DNA of 64,000 bases, from assembly GCA_905250025.1 (NCBI GenBank), contig CAJNOJ010000351.1, forward strand, positions 11,534 to 75,533. Direction: 5' to 3'. Positions 34,037 through 46,091 of the stretch are shown here, one piece after another. The DNA comes from Adineta ricciae (taxonomy: Eukaryota; Rotifera; Eurotatoria; Adinetida; Adinetidae). The stretch's first letter is position 1; each line of letters opens with the position of its first letter. A program made the translations under genes and the position numbers. Below the pieces are notes generated by a model, which made no database searches, was not told where the DNA came from, and saw only the letters and a program-made list of their open reading frames with translations.

Positions 34037-34843
34037 TCAGTTATTAAATGCTTGACCACATGGTGGACAAAATTTCATCGAAGGATTTTGGCGAGCGATT
34101 CCACATTGAGGACAAAATGCTGCTGCAGGTCGAACATTATATTGAGGAGCTGATGGTGGAGGATAAGGATAGACTTGATTAGATCCATATGAGATATTGC
34201 TAACATTTGATGGATTGGGATTTCCAAGATCAATAATTAACTTGAACAAACAAACAAAATAATTAAAGTATTTACTGTATAAATTAGTGTACTTGTTCGA
34301 TTACGCCCATTTACTCGTCTATAAATTCGTCTAGTATGTAGTCTCCAACTACTTGGTATTGGAGATTTTGATGTATATTTCATTGATTCAGTAGCAATGG
34401 CTGTTCGTAAATTAAGTCTTCCTTGATATTGTAAAATAACGTTAATAATTATTACAATTAAAAAACTGCCAATAAGCACACCTATAGCGATACCCATTAG
34501 AACCGAAAATCCAGAACTATGAGAAGCAGATGCAGGTAATCCATCAATGATAATCAAGGCAACTCCAGCAATTATACAAATAAGTAGTATAAGAAATGAA
34601 AAAAAGGATAACTAGCTTTGAAGCAAATGCGTTATTAATATTTTGAATAGATTCTTGATATTCAACTTGAGAAATTATTCCATTTAACTGAGCAGGATAT
34701 GTCAAATCAAAACCAGATTGACAACATCCATCTGAAACATTCATCAGTATGTACAGATTTATTAATTTAAAAGAAAGCACGATTTCCTTACGTTGGACCA
34801 CTGAAACATGAATTGATACTGAACCTGTTGGAACGGCAATCAT
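34037..34843 (-). CDS. Membrane protein with C-terminal zinc ribbon; one-base frame break in exon 2
   Basis: Three exons: 34792-34843, 34276-34731 and 34037-34240. The assembled protein is about 236 residues. The N-terminus holds QHGCCQSGFDLTYPAQLNGIISQVEY, followed by two hydrophobic segments (ILLICIIAGVALIII; VLMGIAIGVLIGSFLIVIII), ESMKYTSKSPIPSSWRL, IIDLGNP, a Pro/Tyr-rich linker and a zinc-ribbon-like end CPQCGIA...FCPPCG. I recall similar uncharacterised proteins from bdelloids; function unknown. Exon 2 changes frame at a run of seven A (34599-34605, T7 on the coding strand). Removing one base makes all three exons close at exactly 237 codons, so a sequencing or assembly error is likely; a real null allele is the alternative. 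Confidence 0.75.
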
Positions 34844-35287
34844 ATAAAAGAAGTAACAATTTTAAAACTTGATCAATCAGAGTGAAAAAGAAACTCATAT
34901 CTGGCATTGTCTTACTTTTTCACATATAAATATGAACAAACGATCAAATCAATCTCCTTCTCCTTTTAATTTTACGTCACACAATAAAATACACTTAAAC
35001 ACCTCCACCACCCTCAACAACAGTAACAACGAGAAAAGAGAATTGAGAAAAGTGAAAGGATGCCACGCAAAACTAGATTTTTTCAATGTCAATCAATCTA
35101 TTGCAACCGATCGTTTCATATCGTAACTAACAAAAAGAACGAGAAATAAATATACTTTTTAAAATATACGGTCTTTGTTTAACATTTGATTATTGAAGAT
35201 ATTCAAATAATCAACATCAATAGTACGAGTATAAGTATTCTTTTGATCAATATCTTTTGAATCCATTGATATGTTTAGTTAATGGAA
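34844..35287. other. Intergenic, no gene seen
   Basis: Upstream flank of the zinc-ribbon membrane-protein gene. The short plus-strand frame here has no recognisable content. Confidence 0.4.
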
Positions 35288-36130
35288 AATTACCCAGGTC
35301 GATCGTTCCAATCGCCGGAATCAGAGCGGAGCCGAGACGGAAAACACCGGAAGTTCATACAAACCAGCAGGCTCGCGCAACATCCATCGCCACTTTCAAC
35401 AGTCGGATCCTAGAGACTATGTCCCCCAACAGTTCCGTCGCAAGCCGGTCAATTCAGACTTCTCTTCCCGCGGATTCGTTACTCTCCCTCATATTTCGGC
35501 CACACAGGCCCAAGCTTCACATCTGCAACAACCATTACGTGAAATCCGCAGCGATTTCCGATCAAGCTATATCCCACCCCATGAACGCACAGTACCTTTC
35601 AGTACTTTGGAACATATCCATTTTCTATAGATGTGTAACTCGGTGAAGTATTGTATGCAGTTCATTGTAGACAAGGCACTTATGGGAGCGCGATGATTTT
35701 CAATTGTCTGTTGCACTTCTTATCGTGTGCGAACGATTTTCGTAACTTCACGTGTGTTCATTCTGGTCTATCTGTTATGACAGGCTCTAGACCGGATTGC
35801 TCGGTCTGGGTATAGAATTCGAATTATAAGAGGAGGAAATAGTTTTGCTCAGATCGATCAATCATGGCTAAGAGATTTCGGTGATATTTGAGAAAATATG
35901 CTATTATTATCTACGGATATTGATCTATTCTGACGTCGGTTGAGAATTCGGCGAACTTTCGAAGGATACCGGTCGAAACCGATGTATACGTTCTTACCTG
36001 GATAGTAATATTTTTATAGCAGGATCCAGTTGGGTCTGAACTATCGCCGTTTCCGTCTGGAACCTATAGGATTTTTTTGATAAAAACCAGCAAAAATTTG
36101 GCTGGAAACAGGCTGGTTCCGACCGAGTGA
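35288..36130. repeat. GC-richer dispersed repeat (TACCCAGGTCGA family)
   Basis: Starts TTACCCAGGTCGATCG, like the block at 16477. Base composition is visibly richer in G and C than the surroundings. The frame at 35257-35646 covers part of it, but its text has no domain and I do not call it a gene. The right edge coincides with the start of the block that is homologous to 39710-40996, so the element may be a copy-specific insertion. Confidence 0.45.
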
Positions 36131-36136
36131 ACTCCC

Positions 36137-37345
36137 TTACTAAAGTTTACCTTGTTTCACAGCAATATTCTAGTAAGTCTTATCCTTAGTTTGTTCTTTG
36201 TTCAACTTCTTTGATCAATTCTATGCTAGAAATTACTGCATTAGTAGTACGTAGTTATTTTAGTGTGACATTAGCAATCTAGATAACTATTAATCACTTG
36301 ACCAGTAAAACTCATGTGCCCAGGTATGGCGTGTCGTATGCTTTGTTTGCGCAGGAGATTTTCTTTTTTACGACATGAAATATTGGTATTCAGTTATCGG
36401 GCACAGAAATACTTTTGTTTTGATAACGGGTTTGTCCAATAAAAATGGAGAAGCATGTTTTTGTTGTGTTAGCAGTAGTTTCTATCCTTCAGAAAGTTGA
36501 TGGTGTTTGATGGAAATGGAATTTTGGTCACATCCGCACAGAATATTTTTGATGCTATTAATGATGAAAAAATTGGCAAGGTAAACGAGAAATGTTTTTG
36601 GAAAGGGCTATCCATAAAATATTTCGAAAATTGTTTTAAAACATAAGCATAGACAGATGCACTTATATATATAAACTAAGTTTGGACGCTTCTATTTATC
36701 AGTCGAGTATGGATGACAAATACGGTCGCCGATTGGTAGAAACACGGCGAAATTTTTTACAGAGTTTTCATGCGTTTTTGACGATTATTGTCTGCTTGAA
36801 TAATACGACTTCGTAAGGAAAAACAAACTATACCACAAGATGCAGTGTCAGATGCTCTGAAGTCTACACCATAAAGCTTATTTCAGTTGTGTATAAACTT
36901 CGATGTAAAATGCTATAGTCTCGAAGCAACCTTAAATTGATCGCACAGTTTTGCGTTGTTTTTTAAACAAAAAGTAGACTGTAGAACTTTTCAGACTGCA
37001 TCTCATGGTATAAATTGTTTTCTAATAAAGCATATTTAGAAATGTGATTTTCTATGAAAATCGAATCGCGATGAAAGGGTTAAGGATGCAGGTGTGGACG
37101 TAAATCAGCCAAAGATCAATGTGCGCATCCATGTCCCCACCGACATTCTAGGTTTGTCAGATTGTGTAATAAATAAGATTATTTATATCTTTTATTAGGT
37201 TTTTCTAATTATTTAAGTTAATTTATTTACTGTGAAAAGAAAAAAGATAATTATTCGTCAGTAATCATTTAATCATCAAAAATAGTTTTAATTAGGATTA
37301 ACAGCAAATCTTTGTATTCGATGATTGCCCCTATCAGAAATATAG
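36137..37345. repeat. Homologous block 1a (pairs with 39710-40996)
   Basis: Non-coding 3' flank of the NHL gene plus the first codons of its last exon. The block from 39710 repeats it in the same orientation with scattered differences and one 80-bp insertion (40312-40391). Confidence 0.8.
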
Positions 37346-40300
37346 AGATTACCTTGTAGATCAAATGAAAAGTAAGTAGGAACACTTAATTCAGTAGCTC
37401 CCGTTCCTCGATTTCCGCCAACAACAATACTAGCTTTTGTTACACCAGACAACCAACGCGTTATTACATTAAATTCTGTATCCGACACGTAAATATTCCC
37501 TTCATGATCAACAACTACGCCCCAAGGGCGATACCGTCGATTATCACTATTAGTTTGATGGGGCCCACAAGCAACAATAGTTCCATTGTCCGCATCTTTC
37601 ATCCATTTCATCACGCGGGAATTTAAAAAATCTGCCACATAAACTGAATAGTCTTGATCGACGAAAATAGAATAGGGAGTATTGAGTTGATCGGCTTGTT
37701 TTCCTTTTCCCTTTCTACCTGCTACTATTTTTCCGTCCGCCTCTCCTTGTTTCCATCTTCTTACTTCATGGTTTTTTATATCAGAAACATAAAGATCTCC
37801 ATTATTATCCATTACTAGAGAAAAACAGCCAATTTTAGAAATCAGCGTTTTTTGAATTTGATTATCCCGACGAGACCATCGAACTACTCGCTCGTAGGCA
37901 GAATCACAGATGATCAGAAAATTCCTGTCTTTATCAAGTAGCACATCTGTTGGATGATGTAATTGCTCCATTTGGTTTCTGAAGTCATTATTGCCTGCAA
38001 CGATTACACCGCTCGTGGCACCAGCTTTCCATCTAACAATACGATGATTTCCATAATCAGCAATATAAATACTCTGATCTGTATTATCAATATAGATACC
38101 ATAAGGACGATCCAGTTGCTGTAATCCAGGTCCAGATGGTAGTAATCCGGCAATAGTAGTACCAGCCTTTACCCATGTAGTATTGCTATCAATAATCCGA
38201 GAAGGACGTAATTGTTCTATTAAATAAAAGCATAGATTTAAATAAACTTTTTTTGACATGAAATGGATAACATCATCTGAAGAATGTAAATGTTAGTATG
38301 ATAAATCTTAATACTATTTTCTACTTCATCAACGCAAAAACTCTGATTAGGCTTTTAGCGACGATAGAGGCAGCCAATTTTAAATATTCCTAAGCCCTAA
38401 TAATATCTACAGCAAATATTCTCACTTTCAAGAGCATTATTTTCCAGTCAATTATCTACGTCCACAGATAACGCAAATCACGTATCAGACCAAGTCAACA
38501 ATGGAACATTATTCACGTTTTCTTTCTGTGCATGGCCAGCGAATGAGCCACAAATGATGAAGAGTTCAATTCTCGCTCTTTTGACCTTCTCTTTTTAACA
38601 TAAACAATTTAATTCTCTTGCTTCAGAATGGCACACTTGAGGGTGTGAGAGCGTGGGTGAATCTGTTATATTTTCAAAGGACGCATAATCTCGATGTAGA
38701 TGGGAGCGGAGCTATCAGTCATGATAGCTCCTGGCAATTCTTGGTATCCTTCTCAGCCTCTCTGAGATCTTATTAATAGGGTGTTTTAGTTTTGTCTGTC
38801 CGGGTAGTTCCTACTGAACTCTAGTTGTCCACAAAAAATGAAAGTTAAAAGTGCGGGAATTGATGGAAATTTTCGCAAGAACACTAATTTACTGTCTTTG
38901 GTGAAGTATAACTATAGAATTCACTAACCGAACAATTTTTTATGATACACTACTTCACTAATTCACCATATAAGGTTCTATCATTCATAGATTACGCGAA
39001 CTAAGAGATATTTACGTTTACTAATTACCTTCTGTCGTTGTTACTCCAATTGTTAAATCTTCTGTTATNAAACCATGTTTTATGAAGTTTTGAGCGTTTT
39101 TCAAGAAAATGTTTTTACGACCTTTGACCTCTGACCCTGACACAAACAGACAAACATACAAACTATTTTTTTTCGTATGACCCTCCTTCAGTCGAGGGAA
39201 TAAAAATTGCAAGGAATTATCATGAAATGACCCAAAAACTCGATGAATGCTATACATAGCAGATATCAAACAATAGTTGTTTATATGTACGATGTGAATC
39301 GAAGAAAATGCTCGTTTTCATGTCTAACGATTTTTTCACAGTGATAGATCTATTAGCGTTAAGGCGACGCCCTACTCGAGGTACTGTACTCTAATTCATC
39401 GACCAGAACGAATAGAAAATAAATCAGGCTATACATAACAATTCAGCCTACATGATTCCAAGTTTTAACAGCTCTCTCTACTTGGAAACAATTCGGTTTG
39501 ACTCCACAACCGACGAATGCAAAAACAATCGCTCTCATTCATACGCATATTGAGCTTCTATGATTACTATTAGCAATATTAGATAAGGTCTTAAATGTAC
39601 GACTATTGTAAACAGAATCATTCACGATTACAACAAAATGCTCTCAGGTTCGTGGCGACACCGTTTTGTGTATTACCATTGGTTCTATCTTCGAGCACGA
39701 TGAAACTCCTCACTGAAGTTTACCTTGTTTCACACCTCTATCTATATATGCAGTGAAATGTGCGCATGTTTCTTCTATAGAGTCGCATATTTCACAGCAA
39801 CATTCTAGTAAGTCTTATCCTTAGTTTGTTCTTTGATCAATTCTATGTTAGAACCTGCGTTAGTAGTAGTTCTTTTAGTGAGACATCAGCAATCTAGATA
39901 ACTATTAATCACTTGACCAGTAAAGCTCATGTGCCCAGGTATGGTGTGTCGTATGCTTCGTTCGTCCAGGAGGTTTTCTTTTTTACGGCATGAAATATTG
40001 GTATTCAGTTACCGAGCACAGAAATACTTTTGTTTTGATAACGGGTTTGTCCAATAAAAATGAAGAAGCATCTTTTTGTTGTGTTAGCAGTAGTTGCTAT
40101 CCTTCAGAAAGTTGATGGTGTTTGATGGAAATGAAACTTTTGTGATATCCACATAAAATGTTTTTGGAAAGAGCTATCCATAAAATATTTCGAAAATTGT
40201 TTTAAAACATAAACATAGACAGGTGCACTTATATATAAAAACTAAGCTTGGACGCTTCTATTTATCTTTCGAGTATGAATGACAAATACGGTCCCCGATT

Positions 40301-41195
40301 GGTAGAAACACCCGAAAAAAAAAAGAACAGATGAATATCGTCCATAATTGTTCTGAAATATTACATCAGTAAAAATTTATCATAGACTTAGAGAAACACG
40401 GCGAAAGTTTTTACAGTTTTCATGCGTTTTTGACGATTATTGTCTGCTCGAATAATACGACTTCCTAAGAAAAAACAAACTATACCACAAGATGCAGTAT
40501 CAGGCGCTCTGCAGTCTACACCGTAAAGCTTATTTCAGTTGTGTATAAACTTCGATGCAAAATACTGTAGTCTCGAAGCAACCTCAAATTGGTCGCACAC
40601 ACTTTTGCGTTGTTTTGTAAACAAAAAGTAGACTGTAGAACTTTTCAGACTGCATCTCATGATATAAATTGTTTTCTAATAAAGCACATTTAGAAATGTG
40701 ATCTTCTATGAAAATCGAATAGCGGTGAAATGGTTAAAGATGCGAGTATGGACATAAATCAGTCAAAGATCAATGTGCACATTCATACCCTCATCGACAT
40801 TCGAGGTTTGTCAGATTGTATAATAAATAAGATTATTTATATCTTTTATTAGGTTTTTCTAATTATTTAAGTTAATTTATTTACTGTGAAAAGAAAAAAG
40901 ATAATTATTCGTCAGTAATAATTTAATCATCAAAACTAGTTTTAATTAGGATTAACAGCAAATCTTTGTATTCGATGATTGCCCCTATCAGAAATANCCT
41001 TCTGTCGTTGTTACTCCAATTGTTAAATCTTCTGTTATCAATACTGTCGTTTGTACTTCGGCCGTCCATATATTATCATTTTGATTCATTTTTGTCTTCT
41101 GGATAATTATTACAATAATTATTATTGAAGCAATCATAATAATAATAATTAAAAATATCATCCATGCTAATTTTCTTTTTCGAAAATATTCACAT
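37288..41195 (-). CDS. NHL-repeat membrane protein, copy 1 (split by an N-bounded insert)
   Basis: The main exon 37288-38216 encodes six NHL blades, each closing as 'IYIADYGNHRIVRW' or a variant (LIICDSAYERVVRW, LYVSDIKNHEVRRW, VYVADFLNSRVMKW, IYVSDTEFNVITRW, LYISDRGNHRIQRF), so one six-bladed propeller. The acceptor at 38217-38218 joins an upstream exon ending at 39030. That exon encodes a membrane helix (MIFLIIIIMIASIIIIVIII) and a Thr-rich linker (TIGVTTTE), but it is cut at the N at 39069. Its complete version restarts at 40998-41195 beyond a misplaced block, with about 40 bases duplicated. Type II topology: short basic cytoplasmic end, helix, extracellular propeller. Bdelloids carry very many such genes; role unknown. 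A further upstream exon is likely but not identified. The ATG at 38259 is probably intronic. Confidence 0.8.
38328..38640. repeat. Copy-specific ~310-bp segment in the NHL-gene intron
   Basis: Present in NHL copy 1 but absent at the matching place in copy 2 (around 47564), where flanks CTTTATCAA and GGGTGTGGGCGAATCTG join directly. Insertion in copy 1 or deletion in copy 2. Confidence 0.6.
39085..39205. repeat. Dispersed repeat with CCCTCC...GAGGG core, second full copy
   Basis: CAAGAAAATGTTTTT, CCTTTGACCT, a CAAACA-rich tract, ATGACCCTCCTTCAGTCGAG and GGAATAA, in the same order and strand as at 30500-30615. Confidence 0.6.
40312..40391. mobile_element. 80-bp insertion flanked by 8-bp direct repeat
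   Basis: Relative to the homologous site near 36743, an 80-bp segment is inserted and AGAAACAC is present on both sides (40304-40311 and 40392-40399). An 8-bp target duplication fits hAT-type miniature elements; AGAACA and TGTTCT form an inner inverted pair. Confidence 0.6.
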
Positions 41196-42760
41196 CTACA
41201 AAATAATATATTATTTTTATCATTAAATATAATTCACATCAATACATACAAACTTCTAGGCTCTGTTGAGTTTTGGTTAATTAATTCAGACTAAAATAAT
41301 TGAAAACGAAAAAAAACAAGAATTATTTTGCATTCTTTGTCTTCTTTTCAATAATTTACATGATAAATTCCTATTCTGTTGTTATTCATAGTTTTGCTTT
41401 GTTGAATCTGTGTTACTTTCACGATCTAAAATAGATTAAAATGCTTTAAATCAACAGTATCATACTCAGAAAAAAAACTGAACTATTTACATGAATACTT
41501 TATCTAATCTTACCAGATTTATTCTCTTTTCTAAAACATAAACATTTACACTTATAGTTAATCTTAATATAAAATTTTCAAGTCTACGAATTTAAGTATA
41601 CCTGACATTACTTCAGTGAATTGTTTAGTTAATTAGAAGAACAAAGTTTTAATTTTTCTCCTATGAAATAATTAATTTTTATCTATATACTTGTTTCAAT
41701 ATAGAGCACAAGCAACAAAAATAATTAACATATTTCCTTTTTCAACATTAGTTTTAAATCAAATATTATCAGATTGACATTGTTATTTGATGTAAAAATA
41801 TATAATTTGAGAACTGTATATGGATTTCATCATGTGAATATTTATGAATTGAGTCCGTCGAATAAATTTGGATCTGACGCTCTGTATATCAGTCATAAAA
41901 ACTTATATAATAATTTGATTATTACGAGATTAAATTCTATCTCACATATCTTTGTATTCTAAAGTATATTCATTATTAAACTCGAGTCTTATGTTTTGTA
42001 TTGAAAGTTAATTATTTTCATTTTTCTCATAACCGAAAAAAATTCCATACTTTCCTCCCTATATGAAGGTAAACATGAATGTGATGAGAATAATAACAGA
42101 TTGTCTCCATTATAAATTTCTAACGACCGTTCTTCCTCTTTTAAGTAAATATCAAAGTAAAAAATATAGAGATGCATGCAATATGTTTATACTCATGAAC
42201 TCTCATCAAATCATTCCCAAAATATTCTATAATTATCTCTACTTTTTCTGAATTGATTGCTGAAATGTTTTATCAGTGGAAGGTGCTATTAAAAATAATA
42301 TCATAAATAACAGTAGAGTTTCAGTATAATGCCCTAACTTTTAAAATGGCTGTACTACAAGAGAATATTATACTTGCGTAGGCTTTTCTTTTTCTGAAAA
42401 TAGTACATTTTCTTCGAAAAAACCTGACTTTAGATGCTTTTAGTTATCATCATATTTCAATATTGGTGCACACTATTTGCTTCCGTATCCTATTTAAAAC
42501 GTTTTAACACTGTTATCATATCTTTTATATTTATTGTAGACAATAACTTGCACTTGGCACTATTTTATTCAAAACTATTCTGAAAAAAGAGGTATCTTTG
42601 AGTTAATGAGAAATAGCAAGAATAATTCAAGATTTTTATTAATTGATAATTGTTTTCAGTTTCTGAAAATGCGTTTCCATTAACTTGAATGTCGATAAGC
42701 TGATATTGTTACTTTTGGCTTCGAGTTCGCTAATTCCCGCGAAATAACTACATTAGTCGA
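41196..42760. other. Upstream region of NHL copy 1; pairs with 48137-49690
   Basis: Non-coding by my reading and highly similar to 48137-49690. One short frame is shared (42063-42251 and 48934-49185, ending PKIFYNYLYFF), but it differs by many amino-acid changes and lacks a recognisable domain. The block is cut at the N at 42761. Confidence 0.6.
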
Positions 42761-42761
42761 N

Positions 42762-43130
42762 TCATCAAAAACTAGATACTCTGTCAAATCAACAATAAAA
42801 GAGCTGCTTGATCAGCTAATGATTGAAGAATGGAACCCGTCATGGAGTTATGAAAGCTATTATAATGAATGTCAACCGATAGAGTGTACTTATATTCATG
42901 AGACAAAGAATGGTATAGTTTATATTATTACAGCATTATTTGGACTCGTTGGTGGTTTAATCACTGTTTTGAAAATTGTGGTACCAAGACTAGTGAAATT
43001 TCTAAGAAGAAAAAAACAATTGAAAACATCAGAAAATAGTAAGAAGATATTTTTTACTCTAGAATCTCTCGAAACAACATACAAGGTATTCCAACCATTT
43101 GAGTGTTTTTGGAAACTAAATTCCTGTTGA
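42762..43130 (+). pseudogene. Two-pass ectodomain family, member a (C-terminal fragment cut at an N)
   Basis: Begins at the N at 42761 in frame with SSKTRYSVKSTIKELLDQL, then IEEWNPSWSYESYYNECQPIECTY and the second membrane helix IVYIITALFGLVGGLITVL, and a basic tail ending WKLNSC. The N-terminal helix and most of the ectodomain are missing because of the junction. It is nearly identical over this part to the members at 43173, 44852 and 49894. Its tail diverges after RRKKQLKTSENSKK, so it is a distinct gene and not a copy of the next one. Confidence 0.75.
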
Positions 43131-43172
43131 TACTGTGTCGAAAGAAGTTGGCTAAAAAATAAAATACATTCA

Positions 43173-44516
43173 ATGAATCTAGAGCTGAAGTATATATTTT
43201 TTCTTTTAGGTATCGAAATAAATGAACAGAGTGTCAGTTTGGTTCAGAAAGCACAAAACTACCTTATGACATTAAATTTGTTTCAATCTGTTCCACCATC
43301 AGTCAATGAACATCATCTAAAAAATGAACGAATTTCAACAAGATTATCTATTCTTCTATTAGCTCTATCATTAATAATTCTTCTCTTATATAATTCACTC
43401 ATTATTGTTATCAAAACAGACAACCTTGCGAAACCTACTTTCGAACAATATAAAAAATTATATTCAAAATACTTCACAACACTCACATGTCCATGTAACA
43501 ACAGCATAATTAGTTACGAAACAATTCTTAATATTAACTACACGTTACATCAGGCATGCACTAGTACATTTGTGATTCAACAATGGATTAATTATCACAT
43601 TTATTCTAACACATCAAATGTCGTGAATTCGGATGACTTTCGAAGCTCAGGTAAATTTGCATTTCAGGCACTGAACTCATCATGTGAATTGGTCAATCGA
43701 ACAATCGTAGACAACTTATCTCAATTCTTATCAAATCAGTATGTTAGTACAACTGTTACACCTGAGAACTTATTTCAATCACAAATTCAAACATCTGTTC
43801 GCCAATTCAATTCATCCATCATCAATAATTTCGTTCGTTTGCTTGATCTAATAAAAAATACAACTCAAATCAATGGCTTACACTCTGCACTAATGACAAA
43901 TTATGATCTTGAAATACCATCCAACAGTATTCGGGGATATTATACATCAAGAAATTACACTAAATGTCGCTGCCATACTTCGCCAACATGTATGGAACCG
44001 TTTTCTATTTACAATTCAGCTAAAGAAGTCTTGTTTCGTATACCTGGATTATATCGTGGATGCTATATTATTGAGGCACTTCTTCAATCGTCTCTTGAAT
44101 GCTTTTATGATCAAATATGTATAAATAATCTTCGATTATATTTAAATATTTCTTCAACAATGAATATGACAGCTCTTGATTCATCATCAAAAACTAGATA
44201 CTCTGTCAAATCAACAATAAAAGAACTGCTTGATCAGCTAATGATTGAAGAATGGAATCCATCATGGAGCTACGAAAACTACTATAATGAATGTCAACCG
44301 ATAGAGTGTACTTATATTCATGAGACGAAGAATGGTATAGTTTATATTATTACAGCATTATTTGGACTCGTTGGTGGTTTAATCACTGTTTTGAAAATTG
44401 TGGTACCATTGCTTGTGAAATTTCTAAGAAGAAAAAAAGAATTGGAAACATCAGAAAATAGTAAGAGAAATTTGAGTATCGGTGATCATCATAGAGGAAT
44501 GCGGGTGAAAATGTGA
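43173..44516 (+). CDS. Two-pass ectodomain membrane protein, member b (447 aa)
   Basis: Short cytoplasmic N-terminus with NLFQSVPPSVNEHHL, TM1 at about 59-80 (LSILLLALSLIILLLYNSLI), and a ~300-residue ectodomain with paired cysteines (TCPCNN, CRCHTSPTC, YRGCY, ECFYDQIC, NECQPIECTY) and many N-glycosylation sequons. TM2 lies at about 387-411, followed by a basic tail. I recall this architecture as a family common in bdelloids and not described functionally. The ATG at 43173 may lie in an intron: TTTTCTTTTAG ends at about 43210 and could be an acceptor after an unseen first exon. Shares one ectodomain block nearly identically with member c and another with member d. Confidence 0.8.
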   Translation: MNLELKYIFFLLGIEINEQSVSLVQKAQNYLMTLNLFQSVPPSVNEHHLKNERISTRLSILLLALSLIILLLYNSLIIVIKTDNLAKPTFEQYKKLYSKYFTTLTCPCNNSIISYETILNINYTLHQACTSTFVIQQWINYHIYSNTSNVVNSDDFRSSGKFAFQALNSSCELVNRTIVDNLSQFLSNQYVSTTVTPENLFQSQIQTSVRQFNSSIINNFVRLLDLIKNTTQINGLHSALMTNYDLEIPSNSIRGYYTSRNYTKCRCHTSPTCMEPFSIYNSAKEVLFRIPGLYRGCYIIEALLQSSLECFYDQICINNLRLYLNISSTMNMTALDSSSKTRYSVKSTIKELLDQLMIEEWNPSWSYENYYNECQPIECTYIHETKNGIVYIITALFGLVGGLITVLKIVVPLLVKFLRRKKELETSENSKRNLSIGDHHRGMRVKM

Positions 44517-44851
44517 CTTAATCCTGATATTCTTGTGCCTGTGCTCGGATCCTCAAATTATTCAGATAGATATGCAGCCCAATTACTTGTAATCCATGAG
44601 AAGTCTATAGGAATTTTATATATAAGATACTGAAATTAACGAGTATTTAGTAAGCAGAGGATTTTAGTATCAGTGTGAGATGAATGTGTTCCTCGTATCA
44701 AATTCGTATTTTTTTAAATGGCTATTCTATAGGACATAGAAATAAAGCTGAGCTGCCACTAAATTATGTATAATTGAGAATTTAACATCCGCTATATTTC
44801 TTATATTTAAGAGTTCGATGAAAACACGCCAGTTTCAAGGTTATGGTGTAG

Positions 44852-46091
44852 AATACTTCACAACATTCGAACTCTCAATCTTTTCCCATCAATACCGCCT
44901 TCAATCAATGAATGTGATCTGCAACATGAACTAATTTCAACAAGATTATTTATGCTTCTCTTAGTTCTATTATCAGGATTTTTTCTCTTATACAATTCAT
45001 TAGTTACTGTCATCAGAACAGATAGCATTACAAAACCTACTTTCGAGCAATATGAACAATTATATGAAACACACCCTATAACACTTACATGTCCATGTGA
45101 AACTATCCTAATTAGTTATGAAACAATTCTTAATATTAACTACACGTTACATCAAGTATGCACTAGTTTTTTGACAAGTGAACAATGGCTTTACTTTCTA
45201 GCAAATTCTTATAGGCGTTTTGAGGGACCTCGGAAAAACTTTCAAGAGCTAAGTATATTTACATTTCAGGCATTATATGCATTTTGTCAATTGACTAATC
45301 GAACAGTTTCTGAAAGATTAACTCAATTCTTATCAAATCAGTATGTTAGTACAACTGTTACACCTGAGAACTTATTTCAATCACAAATTCAAACATCTGT
45401 TCGCCAATTCAATTCATCCATCATCAACGATTTTGTTCGTTCGCTTGATCTAATAAAAAATACAACTCAAATCAATGGCTTACACTCTGCACTAATGACG
45501 AATTATGACTTTTATATGGCGAGTGGCACTACACAACTATACATGAATTCATGCATTCATTCCGAATGTGATTGCCACATTTCACCAACGTGTGTCGAAC
45601 CGCTTTCAATTATTAATAAATATGGACACGTGCCGTTTTATATACCGGGGTTGTATTATGGATGCTACATTATCGAAGCACTTCTTCAATCGACTCTTGA
45701 ATGTTTTTATAATAAAACATGTATAGCTACAATCCGGTATATTTATTATAATAATCTAAATGTGAGTATGATAGCTCTTGATTCATCATCAAAGACTAGA
45801 TACTCTGTCAAATCAACAATAAAAGAGCTTCTTGATCAGCTAATGATTGAAGAATGGAATCCGTCATGGAGCTATGAAAACTACTATAATGAATGTCAAC
45901 CGATAGAGTGTACTTATATTCATGAGACAAAGAATGGTATAGTTTATATTATTACAGCACTATTTGGACTCGTTGGTGGTTTAATCACTGTTTTGAAAAT
46001 TGTGGTGCCAAGACTAGTGAAATTTATTAGATGGATTATTCGAAAATGGAGAAAGAAAATTACACCGCAGATGTCGACTGTTGGAACATGA
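44852..46091 (+). CDS. Two-pass ectodomain membrane protein, member c
   Basis: Same architecture as member b. The first in-frame ATG (44952) lies inside the conserved N-terminal region. Homology continues upstream as ILHNIRTLNLFPSIPPSINE to an acceptor-like GTGTAG at 44846-44851, so I place the exon start at 44852 after an unseen first exon. TM1 is LLLVLLSGFFLLYNSLVTVI; the ectodomain cysteines are those of member b (TCPCET, CDCHISPTC, YYGCY, ECFYNKTC, NECQPIECTY). The C-terminal third is almost identical to the other members, and the tail ends RKKITPQMSTVGT as in member d. Resembles d in its first ectodomain block and b in the middle one. Confidence 0.8.

Larger units (their letters stand above)
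39070..40996. other. N-bounded homologous segment, probably misplaced
   Basis: Bounded by single Ns at 39069 and 40997. The 40 bases before the left N recur right after the right N. From 39710 onward the segment duplicates 36137-37345, the 3' flank of the same NHL gene, and it ends inside that gene's last exon. It contains a copy of the TCAGTCGAGGG repeat (39178-39200). Placing a gene's 3' flank inside its own 5' exon is most easily explained by a wrong gap fill. Confidence 0.8.

Noticed and set aside
35257-35646. 129-codon plus-strand frame in the GC-richer block
   Set aside because: Lies inside a dispersed repeat and has no domain, signal peptide or homologue within the window; open by composition.
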